Counted from the first letter of the stretch, positions 8,635-15,261 are shown. The stretch: DNA of 64,000 bases from an uncultured Oscillospiraceae bacterium (GCA_900757655.1 CAAEOT010000022.1:1-64000); one strand, 5' to 3'. The notes: generated from the letters alone by a model not told the origin. Numbers and translations are program-made.

Positions 8635-8669
8635 GAAAAATGAAAAGCAGCTCGTGTGAGCTGCTTTTC
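8635..8669 (-). terminator. Intrinsic terminator of the ABC transporter unit
   Basis: A 12-bp stem (GAAAAGCAGCTC / GAGCTGCTTTTC, 4-nt loop) is followed on the minus strand by a T-rich tail, 37 bases after the permease stop. Confidence 0.8.
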
Positions 8670-8698
8670 AGGATAGCATATTTTTCGCGTTCCGGCAA
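8670..8698 (-). promoter_or_regulatory. Candidate promoter for the carboxypeptidase gene
   Basis: TTGCCG (8698-8693), a 17-bp spacer and TATCCT (8675-8670) on the minus strand. The start would fall just inside the terminator hairpin, so the hairpin would stop upstream readthrough but not this transcript. Confidence 0.4.
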
Positions 8699-8705
8699 GT
8701 CCCCG

Positions 8706-9356
8706 TCACAGATCGACCCGCTCGTAGTTTTTGGCCGCCTTCCGGTACGCCAGCCACGACAGCAACGCAAACGCCGCCAGCCCCACGGCCAGTACCGGCA
8801 GCTGCCGCACCTGACCGGCCGCGTCGGTCGCATCCAGATACGGCCCGACGACCGGGAAATGGGACAGCGCCTCGACGAGTACCATGAGCACTGTCATCGG
8901 GATGACCGCGAGCAGAAACGCACGCCCGGCGCGGATGGCTGTCTTATAAAACACGGGCAGGAACACGACGTTGAACACGCCGTAGATCAGCAGCACGGAG
9001 CCGAAGAGCGCAACGTTTGCATCAATACCGGCGAGGTTCGTGCCGTTGGGGTTGATGTGCGCGGAGAGGAACGCGAACGGGACCGCGATCACGAGCTCCG
9101 CCAGCTCCACCGCCACGACGAGCCAGGCACGGGCACGCACCTGGTCGCGCTTCGTGACCGGCAGCACGGCGCAGTAATAGACATCCTTATTCTCGCGGCC
9201 GTTGAGGAACGTGAAGAAAATACCCAGCAGGCCGTAGAAAAACACGACCGTGTACGGATAGTTCGGGATGATGAGCATGGCGCCGAAGAGCGCAAACACG
9301 TACATCATCGGGTGCGCCGCGAGGCGCAGATCCTTAGAGAAAATCTTCGCTGTCAT
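8706..9356 (-). CDS. ABC-2 type transporter permease
   Basis: A 216-residue integral membrane protein with about six hydrophobic segments, resembling the ABC-2 permease family used with small Gram-positive exporters. It opens MTAKIFSKDLRLAAHPMM, and the NGRENKDVYYCAVLPVTKRD loop near 52-71 is typical of that family. Its start overlaps the end of the ATPase gene by 23 bases, so the two are translationally linked. The substrate cannot be read from the sequence. Confidence 0.85.
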   Translation of the reverse strand: MTAKIFSKDLRLAAHPMMYVFALFGAMLIIPNYPYTVVFFYGLLGIFFTFLNGRENKDVYYCAVLPVTKRDQVRARAWLVVAVELAELVIAVPFAFLSAHINPNGTNLAGIDANVALFGSVLLIYGVFNVVFLPVFYKTAIRAGRAFLLAVIPMTVLMVLVEALSHFPVVGPYLDATDAAGQVRQLPVLAVGLAAFALLSWLAYRKAAKNYERVDL

Positions 9357-10083
9357 AGCTTCTCCTTTCCACGCGCACTAGAATGTCCTCGAGCGACATC
9401 TGCCCGTCGCCGAACTGCGCACGATAGCGCGCGAGGAAACCGTCGCGCGTGTCGCTGCACAGGATTTGCCCGTCCTTGATCATCGTGATGTGTGAGGCGC
9501 ATTTTTCCAGATCGGACGTGATGTGCGTCGAGAACAGGATGCTGCGCTCACCGCTTTTGACCACGCCGCGAAACAGCTCCATGAGCTCGTCGCGCGACAC
9601 GGGGTCGAGCCCGCTCGTCGGCTCGTCGAGGATGAGCAGGCGCGCATCGTGCGACAGCGCCAGCGCGAGCATATATTTCACGCGCATACCGGACGAGAGC
9701 TGGGAGACCTTCTTCGTCTCGTCGAGTGCGAACAGCTGCAGGTAGTGCCGGTATTTGTTCTCGTCCCAGCGGTCGTAAAACGTGCGCGTCACGTTTGTGA
9801 TGGTGCGCAGCTTTTTATTCGGGTAGAAATCCACGCCGCCGAGCACCACGCCCAACTGCTGCTTGCACACAGGCTCGTTGGCGTAAAAATCCTGCCCGAA
9901 CATGGTCACACGGCCACTGTCCGGATGCACGAGGTTGAGCATGGACTTGATAGTCGTGCTCTTGCCGGCACCGTTACGGCCGATGAAGCCCATGATGGCC
10001 CCCGGCTCCACCACAAACGACACGTCGCGCAGCCGGAACGCCGGATAGGTCTTGCACAGGCCCTCCACTTCCAGAATGTTCAC
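9334..10083 (-). CDS. ABC transporter ATP-binding protein
   Basis: A 249-residue nucleotide-binding subunit: Walker A GRNGAGKST near residue 36, signature LSSGMRVKYMLALAL near 130, Walker B LLILDEPTSGLD near 155, and a switch histidine in STHITSDLE. It overlaps the abrB-type gene upstream (ATGA-like, 4 bases) and the permease downstream. The three genes form one regulator-ATPase-permease unit. Such units usually carry a GntR regulator; an AbrB protein in that place is less common. Confidence 0.93.
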   Translation of the reverse strand: MNILEVEGLCKTYPAFRLRDVSFVVEPGAIMGFIGRNGAGKSTTIKSMLNLVHPDSGRVTMFGQDFYANEPVCKQQLGVVLGGVDFYPNKKLRTITNVTRTFYDRWDENKYRHYLQLFALDETKKVSQLSSGMRVKYMLALALSHDARLLILDEPTSGLDPVSRDELMELFRGVVKSGERSILFSTHITSDLEKCASHITMIKDGQILCSDTRDGFLARYRAQFGDGQMSLEDILVRVERRSYDSEDFL

Positions 10084-10373
10084 TTGCCGTCCCCCCTTTT
10101 CAGCTCCCGCTCCAGCGCGGAAGCAAACACCTGCGTCTCCGCCTCGGGCACGCCGGGTGCCGCCGCTTTCGCGCCGTTATCGAACACCGCGCGCACAAAC
10201 GAATCATAATACCGGCTGCTCTGCAGCGCGATGCCGCGCTCACGGTCGGCCAGCAGGATGAGCGAGTCCCCCGGTTCGAGCCCGAACATCGCGCGCACCT
10301 CCTTCGGGATCACGATCTGCCCCTTCGGGCCGATGCGCACCGTGGTCATGAATTTGTCCTGCATGGATTCCAT
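10080..10373 (-). CDS. AbrB/MazE/SpoVT-type transcriptional regulator
   Basis: A 97-residue protein with an N-terminal swapped-hairpin AbrB DNA-binding domain: TTVRIGPKGQIVIPKEVR at about 10-27 and LEPGDSLILLADRERGIALQ. A C-terminal extension of about 45 residues is of unknown role. The start (MESMQDKF) follows AGGAGG by 8 bases; the frame is open upstream but that part is non-conserved. The stop overlaps the ATPase start. An inverted repeat between its promoter and start suggests autoregulation. Confidence 0.9.
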   Translation of the reverse strand: MESMQDKFMTTVRIGPKGQIVIPKEVRAMFGLEPGDSLILLADRERGIALQSSRYYDSFVRAVFDNGAKAAAPGVPEAETQVFASALERELKRGDGK

Positions 10374-10387
10374 GTGATCTGCCTCCT

Positions 10388-10412
10388 GTAAGAATCGTAT
10401 TACTTTTCTTAC
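10388..10412. promoter_or_regulatory. Inverted repeat, candidate operator for the AbrB-type regulator
   Basis: A perfect 7-bp inverted repeat, GTAAGAA / TTCTTAC, separated by 11 bases, lies immediately downstream of the -10 element and upstream of the abrB-type ATG. Position and symmetry fit a repressor site; the identity of the binder is inference. Confidence 0.4.
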
Positions 10413-10441
10413 TTTGTACCACCAGTCAAACAAATTGTCAA
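10413..10441 (-). promoter_or_regulatory. SigA-type promoter of the abrB-ABC unit
   Basis: TTGACA (10441-10436), a 17-bp spacer and TACAAA (10418-10413) on the minus strand, about 40 bases ahead of the regulator start. The -10 is imperfect. Confidence 0.5.
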
Positions 10442-10470
10442 TCCGCTTTTTCGTTTTTTGTGCAAGTCAA

Positions 10471-10487
10471 AAGTTATGTAAACCAAA
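10471..10487 (+). repeat. 17-bp dispersed motif, copy 1
   Basis: AAGTTATGTAAACCAAA occurs here and again, identically, at 52481-52497. It lies between the terminator of the small orphan gene and the promoter of the abrB unit. It is AT-rich in a GC-rich genome and contains TTATGTAAAC, which resembles one half of a Firmicutes XerC/D recombination site. No second half-site is visible. Confidence 0.5.
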
Positions 10488-10493
10488 ACGGGT

Positions 10494-10527
10494 AAAAAAA
10501 CGATCCCCTGCCGCCCGGCAGGGGATC
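10494..10527 (-). terminator. Intrinsic terminator of the 69-residue orphan gene
   Basis: An 11-bp stem (GATCCCCTGCC / GGCAGGGGATC, 4-nt loop) followed on the minus strand by G and seven T. Confidence 0.9.
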
Positions 10528-10545
10528 TGTTGCATATGAGATAAC

Positions 10546-10755
10546 TTAGAGCGCCTCGACGTCCTTGATGAAAGCCTGGATGGCATCTTCCGGAACGAGC
10601 TTCTTGCTGCGAACGAGATCGACGATGTCGCCGACGGTCTTCTTGTAGAAGAGCTTCAGGGGATACTTGGTCAGAGACGGAACCGTCTTCATCATGACCT
10701 CTTTGCCGTTCATGTCCTCGATAAACGTCTTAACACTCAGCGTTTTGTAATCCAT
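10546..10755 (-). CDS. Small protein of unknown function, 69 residues
   Basis: I do not recognise this protein. It is 69 residues long (MDYKTLSVKTFIEDMNGK...), Lys-rich, with no membrane segment or cysteine, probably mostly helical in its C-terminal half (DIVDLVRSKKLVPEDAIQAF). An AAGGAGA site is 7 bases upstream of the ATG. It is monocistronic, with a strong promoter (10822-10850), a short leader with an inverted repeat (GGCCATT at 10788-10794, AATGGCC at 10805-10811) and a strong terminator. This suggests a well-expressed independent gene. Confidence 0.75.
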   Translation of the reverse strand: MDYKTLSVKTFIEDMNGKEVMMKTVPSLTKYPLKLFYKKTVGDIVDLVRSKKLVPEDAIQAFIKDVEAL

Positions 10756-10821
10756 GATATGTTCTCCTTTCAATTTTGAGCACACCGGCCATTTTTCAAT
10801 CTGGAATGGCCTTCTGTTCAA

Positions 10822-10850
10822 AGATTAACGCTTTTTGGTGATTTTGTCAA
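10822..10850 (-). promoter_or_regulatory. SigA-type promoter of the 69-residue orphan gene
   Basis: TTGACA (10850-10845), a 17-bp spacer and TAATCT (10827-10822) on the minus strand, about 65 bases upstream of the start codon. Confidence 0.65.
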
Positions 10851-10901
10851 GTATAACGTGTAATTTTCTCGGTCTAGCCGTCATTTTTTATTCAGTAGTC
10901 A

Positions 10902-10915
10902 ACACAACGTTGTGT
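10902..10915. promoter_or_regulatory. 14-bp perfect palindrome between orphan gene and sigK
   Basis: ACACAACGTTGTGT is fully self-complementary. It lies in the divergent region about 50 bases upstream of the orphan promoter and about 90 bases upstream of sigK. It could be a dimeric regulator site for either direction. Confidence 0.35.
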
Positions 10916-11007
10916 AATATTTGCGCATATCCAAAAAATTGTGTGACAGGCAAGTGTACTTGCAGCCGCCGAATAGAATAGCCTCAGGCAGAAACGGAGG
11001 GCTGAAA

Positions 11008-11700
11008 ATGCTGTACAGTACCCTGATGCTGATGATGAGCAGTGCATTTCTGATGCTGCGCCTGACCCCCGGCGGCTCCTTCCCGCGCCCGCTGAGCGAG
11101 GCCGAGGAGCGCAAATATCTCGACGCCTGGCTGCAGGGCGACCTGGAGGCGCGCAACGTGCTCATTGAACGCAACCTGCGGCTGGTGGCGCACATCATCA
11201 AAAAATACTACACGCACTATGACGACACGGACGACCTGATCTCGATCGGTACGATCGGACTCATCAAGGGCATCAATACCTACCGGCCGGATAAGGGGGT
11301 GCGCTTGGCCACGTATGCCAGCAAGTGCGCCGAAAACGAGATCCTGATGTATTTCCGCAGTACGCGCAAGAATGCATCGGAAATGCTGCTCTCGGACGTG
11401 CTCGACACGGACGGCGACGGCAACAGCCTGTCGCTGATCGACATTCTGTCCGAGGACGACGACATGGACGAACAGCTCCAGGCGGACGAGGTCAGTCTGG
11501 AGCTGCGGCGCTGCATCGACAATGTGCTCGATGCTCGCGAGGCGGAGATCATCCGCCTGCGCTACGCCATCGGCGGCGGCGAGGCAATGACGCAGCGCGA
11601 GACCGCACAGCGCTGCGGCATCAGCCGGTCGTATGTTTCACGCATCGAGAAAAAGGCCATTGAAAAGCTGCGTGCCGCGCTGCAGGCCGACGGTTATTGA
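11008..11700 (+). CDS. sigK: RNA polymerase sporulation sigma factor SigK
   Basis: A 230-residue sigma-70 family factor of the SigE/SigK/SigG group; SigK drives late mother-cell gene expression in sporulation. Region 2 includes ARNVLIERNLRLVAHIIKKY, YHYDDTDDLIS-like core contact and ATYASKCAENEILMYFR; region 4 ends in TQRETAQRCGISRSYVSRIE. The N-terminus, MLYSTLMLMMSSAFLMLRL, is hydrophobic like the pro-peptide that is removed from pro-SigK. The frame is uninterrupted, with no skin-type element. GGAGG precedes the ATG by 7 bases. I found no convincing SigE-type promoter; AATAGAATA at 10972-10980 is the nearest -10-like match. SigE is the main alternative identity. Confidence 0.85.
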   Translation: MLYSTLMLMMSSAFLMLRLTPGGSFPRPLSEAEERKYLDAWLQGDLEARNVLIERNLRLVAHIIKKYYTHYDDTDDLISIGTIGLIKGINTYRPDKGVRLATYASKCAENEILMYFRSTRKNASEMLLSDVLDTDGDGNSLSLIDILSEDDDMDEQLQADEVSLELRRCIDNVLDAREAEIIRLRYAIGGGEAMTQRETAQRCGISRSYVSRIEKKAIEKLRAALQADGY

Positions 11701-11710
11701 CCGCCCGCAG

Positions 11711-11750
11711 CCGTGTTTGCATTGACAAAGGGCGCGAAACACGGTAAAAT
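11711..11750 (+). promoter_or_regulatory. Promoter of the CsoR-type gene flanked by an inverted repeat
   Basis: TTGACA (11722-11727), a 17-bp spacer and TAAAAT (11745-11750). A perfect 8-bp inverted repeat, CCGTGTTT (11711-11718) and AAACACGG (11737-11744), brackets the -35 and abuts the -10. This is a good position for repression. The promoter is well supported; the operator role is inference. Confidence 0.6.
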
Positions 11751-11777
11751 TGCGGCGAAATGACAGGAGATGATACC

Positions 11778-12146
11778 ATGGCGGAACAGGATCCCAACAC
11801 GCTGGTGCACACGCACGTGGACGAAAACGGCAACGTCATCACCCACTGCCACAGCGGCAAGGGGCACACACACGCGCACCCGCACACCCACACGCAGACC
11901 AAGGCGGTCATCAATCGCCTGGCCCGCGCGATCGGCCACCTGGAGTCGGTCAAGCGCATGGTAGAGGACGGACGTGACTGCGCTGAGGTGCTCATCCAGC
12001 TTGCGGCCGTGCGCTCGGCGCTCAATAACACCGCAAAGATCATCCTGAAAGACCACATCGACCACTGCCTGGCCGATGCCGTGGAGACCGGTGACCAGCA
12101 GGCCATCGATGAGCTGAATCAGGCGATCGAAAAATTCATGAATTGA
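11778..12146 (+). CDS. CsoR/FrmR-family (DUF156) metal-sensing repressor with His-rich N-terminal extension
   Basis: A 122-residue all-helical repressor. The core RLARAIGHLESVKRMVEDGRDCAEVLIQLAAVRSAL is followed by DHIDHC: the Cys (in GRDC), His and Cys (in HIDHC) match the Cys-His-Cys set that binds Cu(I) in CsoR. The first 40 residues hold about ten histidines and one Cys (VHTHVDENGNVITHCHS, HTHAHPHTHTQ), which is unusual and probably metal-binding. The ATG at 11778 follows AGGAG by 8 bases; an in-frame ATG at 11760 is less well placed. No copper exporter lies nearby, so the target is unknown. Nickel or aldehyde sensing are alternatives. Confidence 0.88.
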   Translation: MAEQDPNTLVHTHVDENGNVITHCHSGKGHTHAHPHTHTQTKAVINRLARAIGHLESVKRMVEDGRDCAEVLIQLAAVRSALNNTAKIILKDHIDHCLADAVETGDQQAIDELNQAIEKFMN

Positions 12147-12156
12147 CGCATAGCAG

Positions 12157-12193
12157 CGCATCCCTCCGCTTATCCGGCGGGGGGATGCGTTTA
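12157..12193 (+). terminator. Intrinsic terminator of the CsoR-type gene
   Basis: A stem of about 13 bp (CGCATCCCTCCGC with GCGGGGGGATGCG, one T-G pair) followed by TTTATTC, 10 bases after the stop. Confidence 0.75.
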
Positions 12194-12209
12194 TTCTGCT
12201 TTCTATCAC

Positions 12210-12235
12210 AAAGGACGCCCGAACGGGCGTCCTTT
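12210..12235. terminator. Hairpin between convergent genes, probably bidirectional terminator
   Basis: An 11-bp stem (AAAGGACGCCC / GGGCGTCCTTT, 4-nt loop) lies 17 bases past the anti-sigma stop. The flanking A and T runs are short in both directions. Confidence 0.6.
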
Positions 12236-12251
12236 TGCGTAATTACAAGGT

Positions 12252-13673
12252 TTACGTTTTGTCTACCGAGAGGACCGCGCCGGTCTGCTGATCGACGATC
12301 ACGACATAATGCGGGTGGAAGTAGTACACCGTCGTGAGCGTCACGCGGTAAACCGGCTGCGCACCGCTCTCGTCGAGCTGGACATCCCACGCGGCAAGAT
12401 CGCGCTCCGAGATGCCGGCCGCCGCAATGGCGATCTTCAGCGCCTGCTCCTGTGTGACCGGGCCCGCAGGCGGGGTCGGCGTCGGAGTGGGCGTCGGTGT
12501 CGGTGTCGGGGTAGGCGTCGGCGTCGGGGTGGGCGTCGGCGTCGGCGTCGGAGTGGGCGTCGGTGTCGGGGTGGGCGTCGGTGTCGGGGTGGGCGTGGGC
12601 GTCGGCGTCGAGGTGGGCGTCGGCGTCACAGGCAAGTTCGGATTGGGCTGAATCGTCGGCGGCACCGGGATGATCTCCGTTTCCTCCGGCTGCTTCGGCT
12701 CGTCCCCCGTCAGGCGGCAGATCTCCGCCGTCTCGGCATCGACACTGCACACATAGTTCCGCTCGCCATCCGAGAGTGCGAACTCCATGACCATTTCCCC
12801 GTCGATGAGTGTGAAGCGCATGCTGGCCTGCGTGACATCGTCCGCAGTCAGGCCGCAGCGCTCCAGCGCCACCTGCAGCGCCTCGTCATACGGAATGTAG
12901 GCGCCGGTGCTGGCAGCACCGATCGACTCCATGCCGGAAAATGCCACGTCATTGGAGGCCGCCAGAATGTTCAGATCGTTGATCGGCAGGCTGACCAGCT
13001 CCTCGCCGGAAAGGTCCTGCACCTGGTCGCTGATCTGCCGGATCAGCATTGCCTTGCCGGCGCTGACACCCGCGGCAGAGGCATAAGCCTCCAGCTCCGG
13101 ATCCACCTCCAGCACCTGAGCAAGGACCGCAGGATCCATGCCGCAGTCCGTCTGGGCGCTTTCCACGGCCGCAGCCAGCCGGTCGCGCAGACGTGCATCG
13201 CCCTTGCCGGCCTCGACCGTCACGAGGACGGAGTTCGTATCTGCCGATAGATAGCCGTCCGTCTGCATTGCGGCGACGATCTCGTCCGCCGCCGTCTGCA
13301 GGGACTGATTGCGCAGTTCCAGATCGTCGAGTACGAACTGGGCGTCCGGGTTGCACGCGCGTGCAGACAGGATGCGGCCGAGCTTGTTGACCGTCAGCTC
13401 GATGCTGGGGTTGGCATCGAGCGTAGCGACGCCGCCGGGCACCTGCGTGGCATACAGTCCACCGCCGAGCACGGCCAGGAAGAACACCGCCGCCGCCGCG
13501 ACCCAGCGCTTCCACGCGCCGCGGCGACGTCCGCGCTCCGGCATCGGGACGATCTTCTCCTCCTCCGGCTGTTGCGCCGGGGCCTGCACACGCGCCAAGA
13601 TGGCGCTCCAGCAATCCGGCGTCTCGGCAACGACCTCGGTCCGCAGCTGTTCCAGCAATTCCTTATCGGTCAA
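12252..13673 (-). CDS. RsgI-like transmembrane anti-sigma factor with PepSY domains and Pro-Thr linker
   Basis: A 473-residue single-pass membrane protein, probably the regulator of the adjacent ECF sigma factor. Layout: cytoplasmic N-terminus (1-54); TM at about 55-76 (WVAAAAVFFLAVLGGGLYAT); an extracellular RsgI-type region with DANPSIELTVNKLGRILSA from about 85, whose Asn-Pro (about 88-89) matches the self-cleavage site reported for clostridial RsgI; PepSY module at about 260-325; a (Thr-Pro)n linker at about 346-401; and a second PepSY module to the C-terminus. The start is TTG at 13673, 7 bases after GGAGGT, overlapping the sigma stop by 11 bases. That the pair forms a sigma/anti-sigma switch is inference from order and architecture. 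Confidence 0.85.
   Translation of the reverse strand: MTDKELLEQLRTEVVAETPDCWSAILARVQAPAQQPEEEKIVPMPERGRRRGAWKRWVAAAAVFFLAVLGGGLYATQVPGGVATLDANPSIELTVNKLGRILSARACNPDAQFVLDDLELRNQSLQTAADEIVAAMQTDGYLSADTNSVLVTVEAGKGDARLRDRLAAAVESAQTDCGMDPAVLAQVLEVDPELEAYASAAGVSAGKAMLIRQISDQVQDLSGEELVSLPINDLNILAASNDVAFSGMESIGAASTGAYIPYDEALQVALERCGLTADDVTQASMRFTLIDGEMVMEFALSDGERNYVCSVDAETAEICRLTGDEPKQPEETEIIPVPPTIQPNPNLPVTPTPTSTPTPTPTPTPTPTPTPTPTPTPTPTPTPTPTPTPTPTPTPTPTPTPPAGPVTQEQALKIAIAAAGISERDLAAWDVQLDESGAQPVYRVTLTTVYYFHPHYVVIVDQQTGAVLSVDKT
12471..12630. repeat. 6-bp-period minisatellite encoding the Thr-Pro linker
   Basis: About 150 bases of degenerate hexamers (GGCGTC, GGTGTC, GGGGTG, GGAGTG) encode alternating Thr-Pro on the minus strand inside the anti-sigma gene. 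The unit keeps frame, so slippage by whole units would only change linker length. Confidence 0.9.
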
Positions 13674-14244
13674 GATCGTCACCTCCCATCGAATTGCGCA
13701 GCTTTCCAAGCGCACGGTTATAGCGAGAAATGGCTGTTGCCTGCGGGATCCCCAGCAGGTCAGCAACTTCTCTGTGCTTGAGTCCGGACAATGCGTGCAG
13801 CATCACGATCTGCCGCTCGCTGTCCGTGAGTGTATGCAGCACTTTCTCAAGCACCATATGATTCTCTGTCACCTGATAGGCATCATGCGTATCTTCCACA
13901 TGAAACAGCTCATCAAAAGACAGGTTCTTGTTTTCCGCCTTGCGCAGGCGCATCAACGCCAAGTTGCGCGCAATCGTCAGCAGCCACGCCATCGGTTTGC
14001 CCGACGGCTGATAGCCCGGTGCCGACTGCATCACGCTCACAAACGTGTCCTGCATCACATCCTCAGCCGCCGTCGGTTCCCGAAGGATGGACAGCGCAAA
14101 ACCGTAAATGGACGCGGACGTCTGGCGATACAGCGTTTCCAGCGCAGCGGTGTCACCCCGCGCGATGCGCAGGATGAGCGCATCATCCGGCGGTCGGCCA
14201 TCGGCCACACATACACCGGAGACGTGCTTGTCGTCATTTCGCAT
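13663..14244 (-). CDS. ECF-type RNA polymerase sigma factor
   Basis: A 193-residue two-domain sigma factor. Region 2 (about 25-95) includes ILRIARGDTAALETLYRQ, PTAAEDVMQDTFVSV and WLLTIARNLALMRLRK; region 4 (about 130-185) includes LTDSERQIVMLHALSGLKHREVADLLG-type helix-turn-helix sequence. No region 1.1 or 3 is present. It is followed directly by the RsgI-like membrane protein, whose start lies inside its last codons. SigI, the usual partner of RsgI, has a different C-terminal domain, so the pairing here is a hybrid of ECF sigma and RsgI-like regulator. Confidence 0.92.
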   Translation of the reverse strand: MRNDDKHVSGVCVADGRPPDDALILRIARGDTAALETLYRQTSASIYGFALSILREPTAAEDVMQDTFVSVMQSAPGYQPSGKPMAWLLTIARNLALMRLRKAENKNLSFDELFHVEDTHDAYQVTENHMVLEKVLHTLTDSERQIVMLHALSGLKHREVADLLGIPQATAISRYNRALGKLRNSMGGDDLDR

Positions 14245-14365
14245 ATTTGATTACCCCACATGAGAATAATGCCTGAAAACGAAATTTAATGCATAAAAAA
14301 CTACTTTCCGCAAATTTTCCCCTCAAAAAAATCGTTTCCGGGACACACAATCTTCTTAACGGAAT

Positions 14366-14394
14366 AGTTTACGTGAAAATAACCGGTTTGTAAA
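14366..14394 (-). promoter_or_regulatory. Candidate promoter of the ECF sigma operon
   Basis: TTTACA (14394-14389), a 17-bp spacer and TAAACT (14371-14366) on the minus strand, about 120 bases upstream of the sigma start in an AT-rich 186-bp gap. I could not find a clear second copy that would show autoregulation by the ECF factor. Confidence 0.35.
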
Positions 14395-14430
14395 GCGATT
14401 TACCACAATTTGCGTCTTTCCCGGCAAAAT

Positions 14431-15261
14431 TTACACCTTCGCATCCGGCGGTGCGGTCACCTCAAGCGCGTGATTAAGCACCACGCCCAAAATGAGCAGC
14501 AATCCGAACGCCTGGAACCAGAACAGCAGGATCACGACCGAGGCGAGAGATCCATACACAAGTGAATATTTTGTACTGCTGCCGATCAGCCACGACAGCA
14601 GGATACTCATGCACACGATCGCCACGGCGGAAAACACCGCCCCCGGGAGCACCCGGTGCTGCGGCCGGCGCGGCGTTGTGAGCCGGTAGAGGATGAGGAT
14701 CATCATCAGCAGGATGGCAAACAGGATCAAAAACCGCAGCCACGTCCACGACCAGACGATGCTCACATGCGGCAGCAGCGCATCGAGCCAGAGCAGGAAA
14801 TGCTTGCCGGTCAGCATGAGCAGGATGCACAGGTACAGTACCAGCAGAAACGCCACGGAAAAAATCACGCTCACGATCGTACTGCGCACAATGCCGAAGC
14901 GCTTGGCGCCGTGGATCTCGCCGACGATGGCGGCCATGGCGCGGAAAGCGGCCGACGCGCTCGTGATCATGACCAGCAGGGCGGCAAAGAACATGACCTC
15001 GCTCGTGTTGCCGGACACGTAGGTCAGAAACTCCGACACGAGCGTCTGCGTCTCGCGCGGGAGCACGAGCGTCTCGACGATGCGCAGCACGGCAGTCGGA
15101 TCGCGCAGGATGAGCGCGAGCAGGTCGTACATGCAGATAATGGCCGGGAACAGCGCCATGACCATGCAGTAGGCGAGCTCGGCCGCCGAGCGCGTCACGC
15201 GCCGGGCGAGAAACGTGTCCGCCATGGACATCAGAACTCGGGTAATGCGCCAGTTTTTCAA
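14431..15261 (-). CDS. YihY/BrkB-family inner membrane protein
   Basis: A 276-residue integral membrane protein of the YihY/UPF0761 family, once annotated as ribonuclease BN; its function is not established. The family pattern ARRVTRSAAELAYCMVMALFPAII lies near residues 20-43, and hydrophobic segments are consistent with six TMs, including ASAAFRAMAAIVGEIHG between them. The start is TTG at 15261, 7 bases after a strong GGAGGAGG; no ATG fits as well. It lies downstream of ftsZ behind a terminator. Confidence 0.88.
   Translation of the reverse strand: MKNWRITRVLMSMADTFLARRVTRSAAELAYCMVMALFPAIICMYDLLALILRDPTAVLRIVETLVLPRETQTLVSEFLTYVSGNTSEVMFFAALLVMITSASAAFRAMAAIVGEIHGAKRFGIVRSTIVSVIFSVAFLLVLYLCILLMLTGKHFLLWLDALLPHVSIVWSWTWLRFLILFAILLMMILILYRLTTPRRPQHRVLPGAVFSAVAIVCMSILLSWLIGSSTKYSLVYGSLASVVILLFWFQAFGLLLILGVVLNHALEVTAPPDAKV

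Noticed and set aside
11008..11700. Possible site-specific insertion (skin-like element) in sigK
   Set aside because: The frame is continuous through regions 2 and 4; there is no recombinase gene or interruption.
12471..12630. Regular repeats as a CRISPR array
   Set aside because: The unit is 6 bp with no unique spacers; it is a coding minisatellite.
12412..12651. A plus-strand frame encoding a Gly-Val repeat, elastin-like protein
   Set aside because: It is only the reverse reading of the Thr-Pro minisatellite in the anti-sigma gene; no RBS precedes it.
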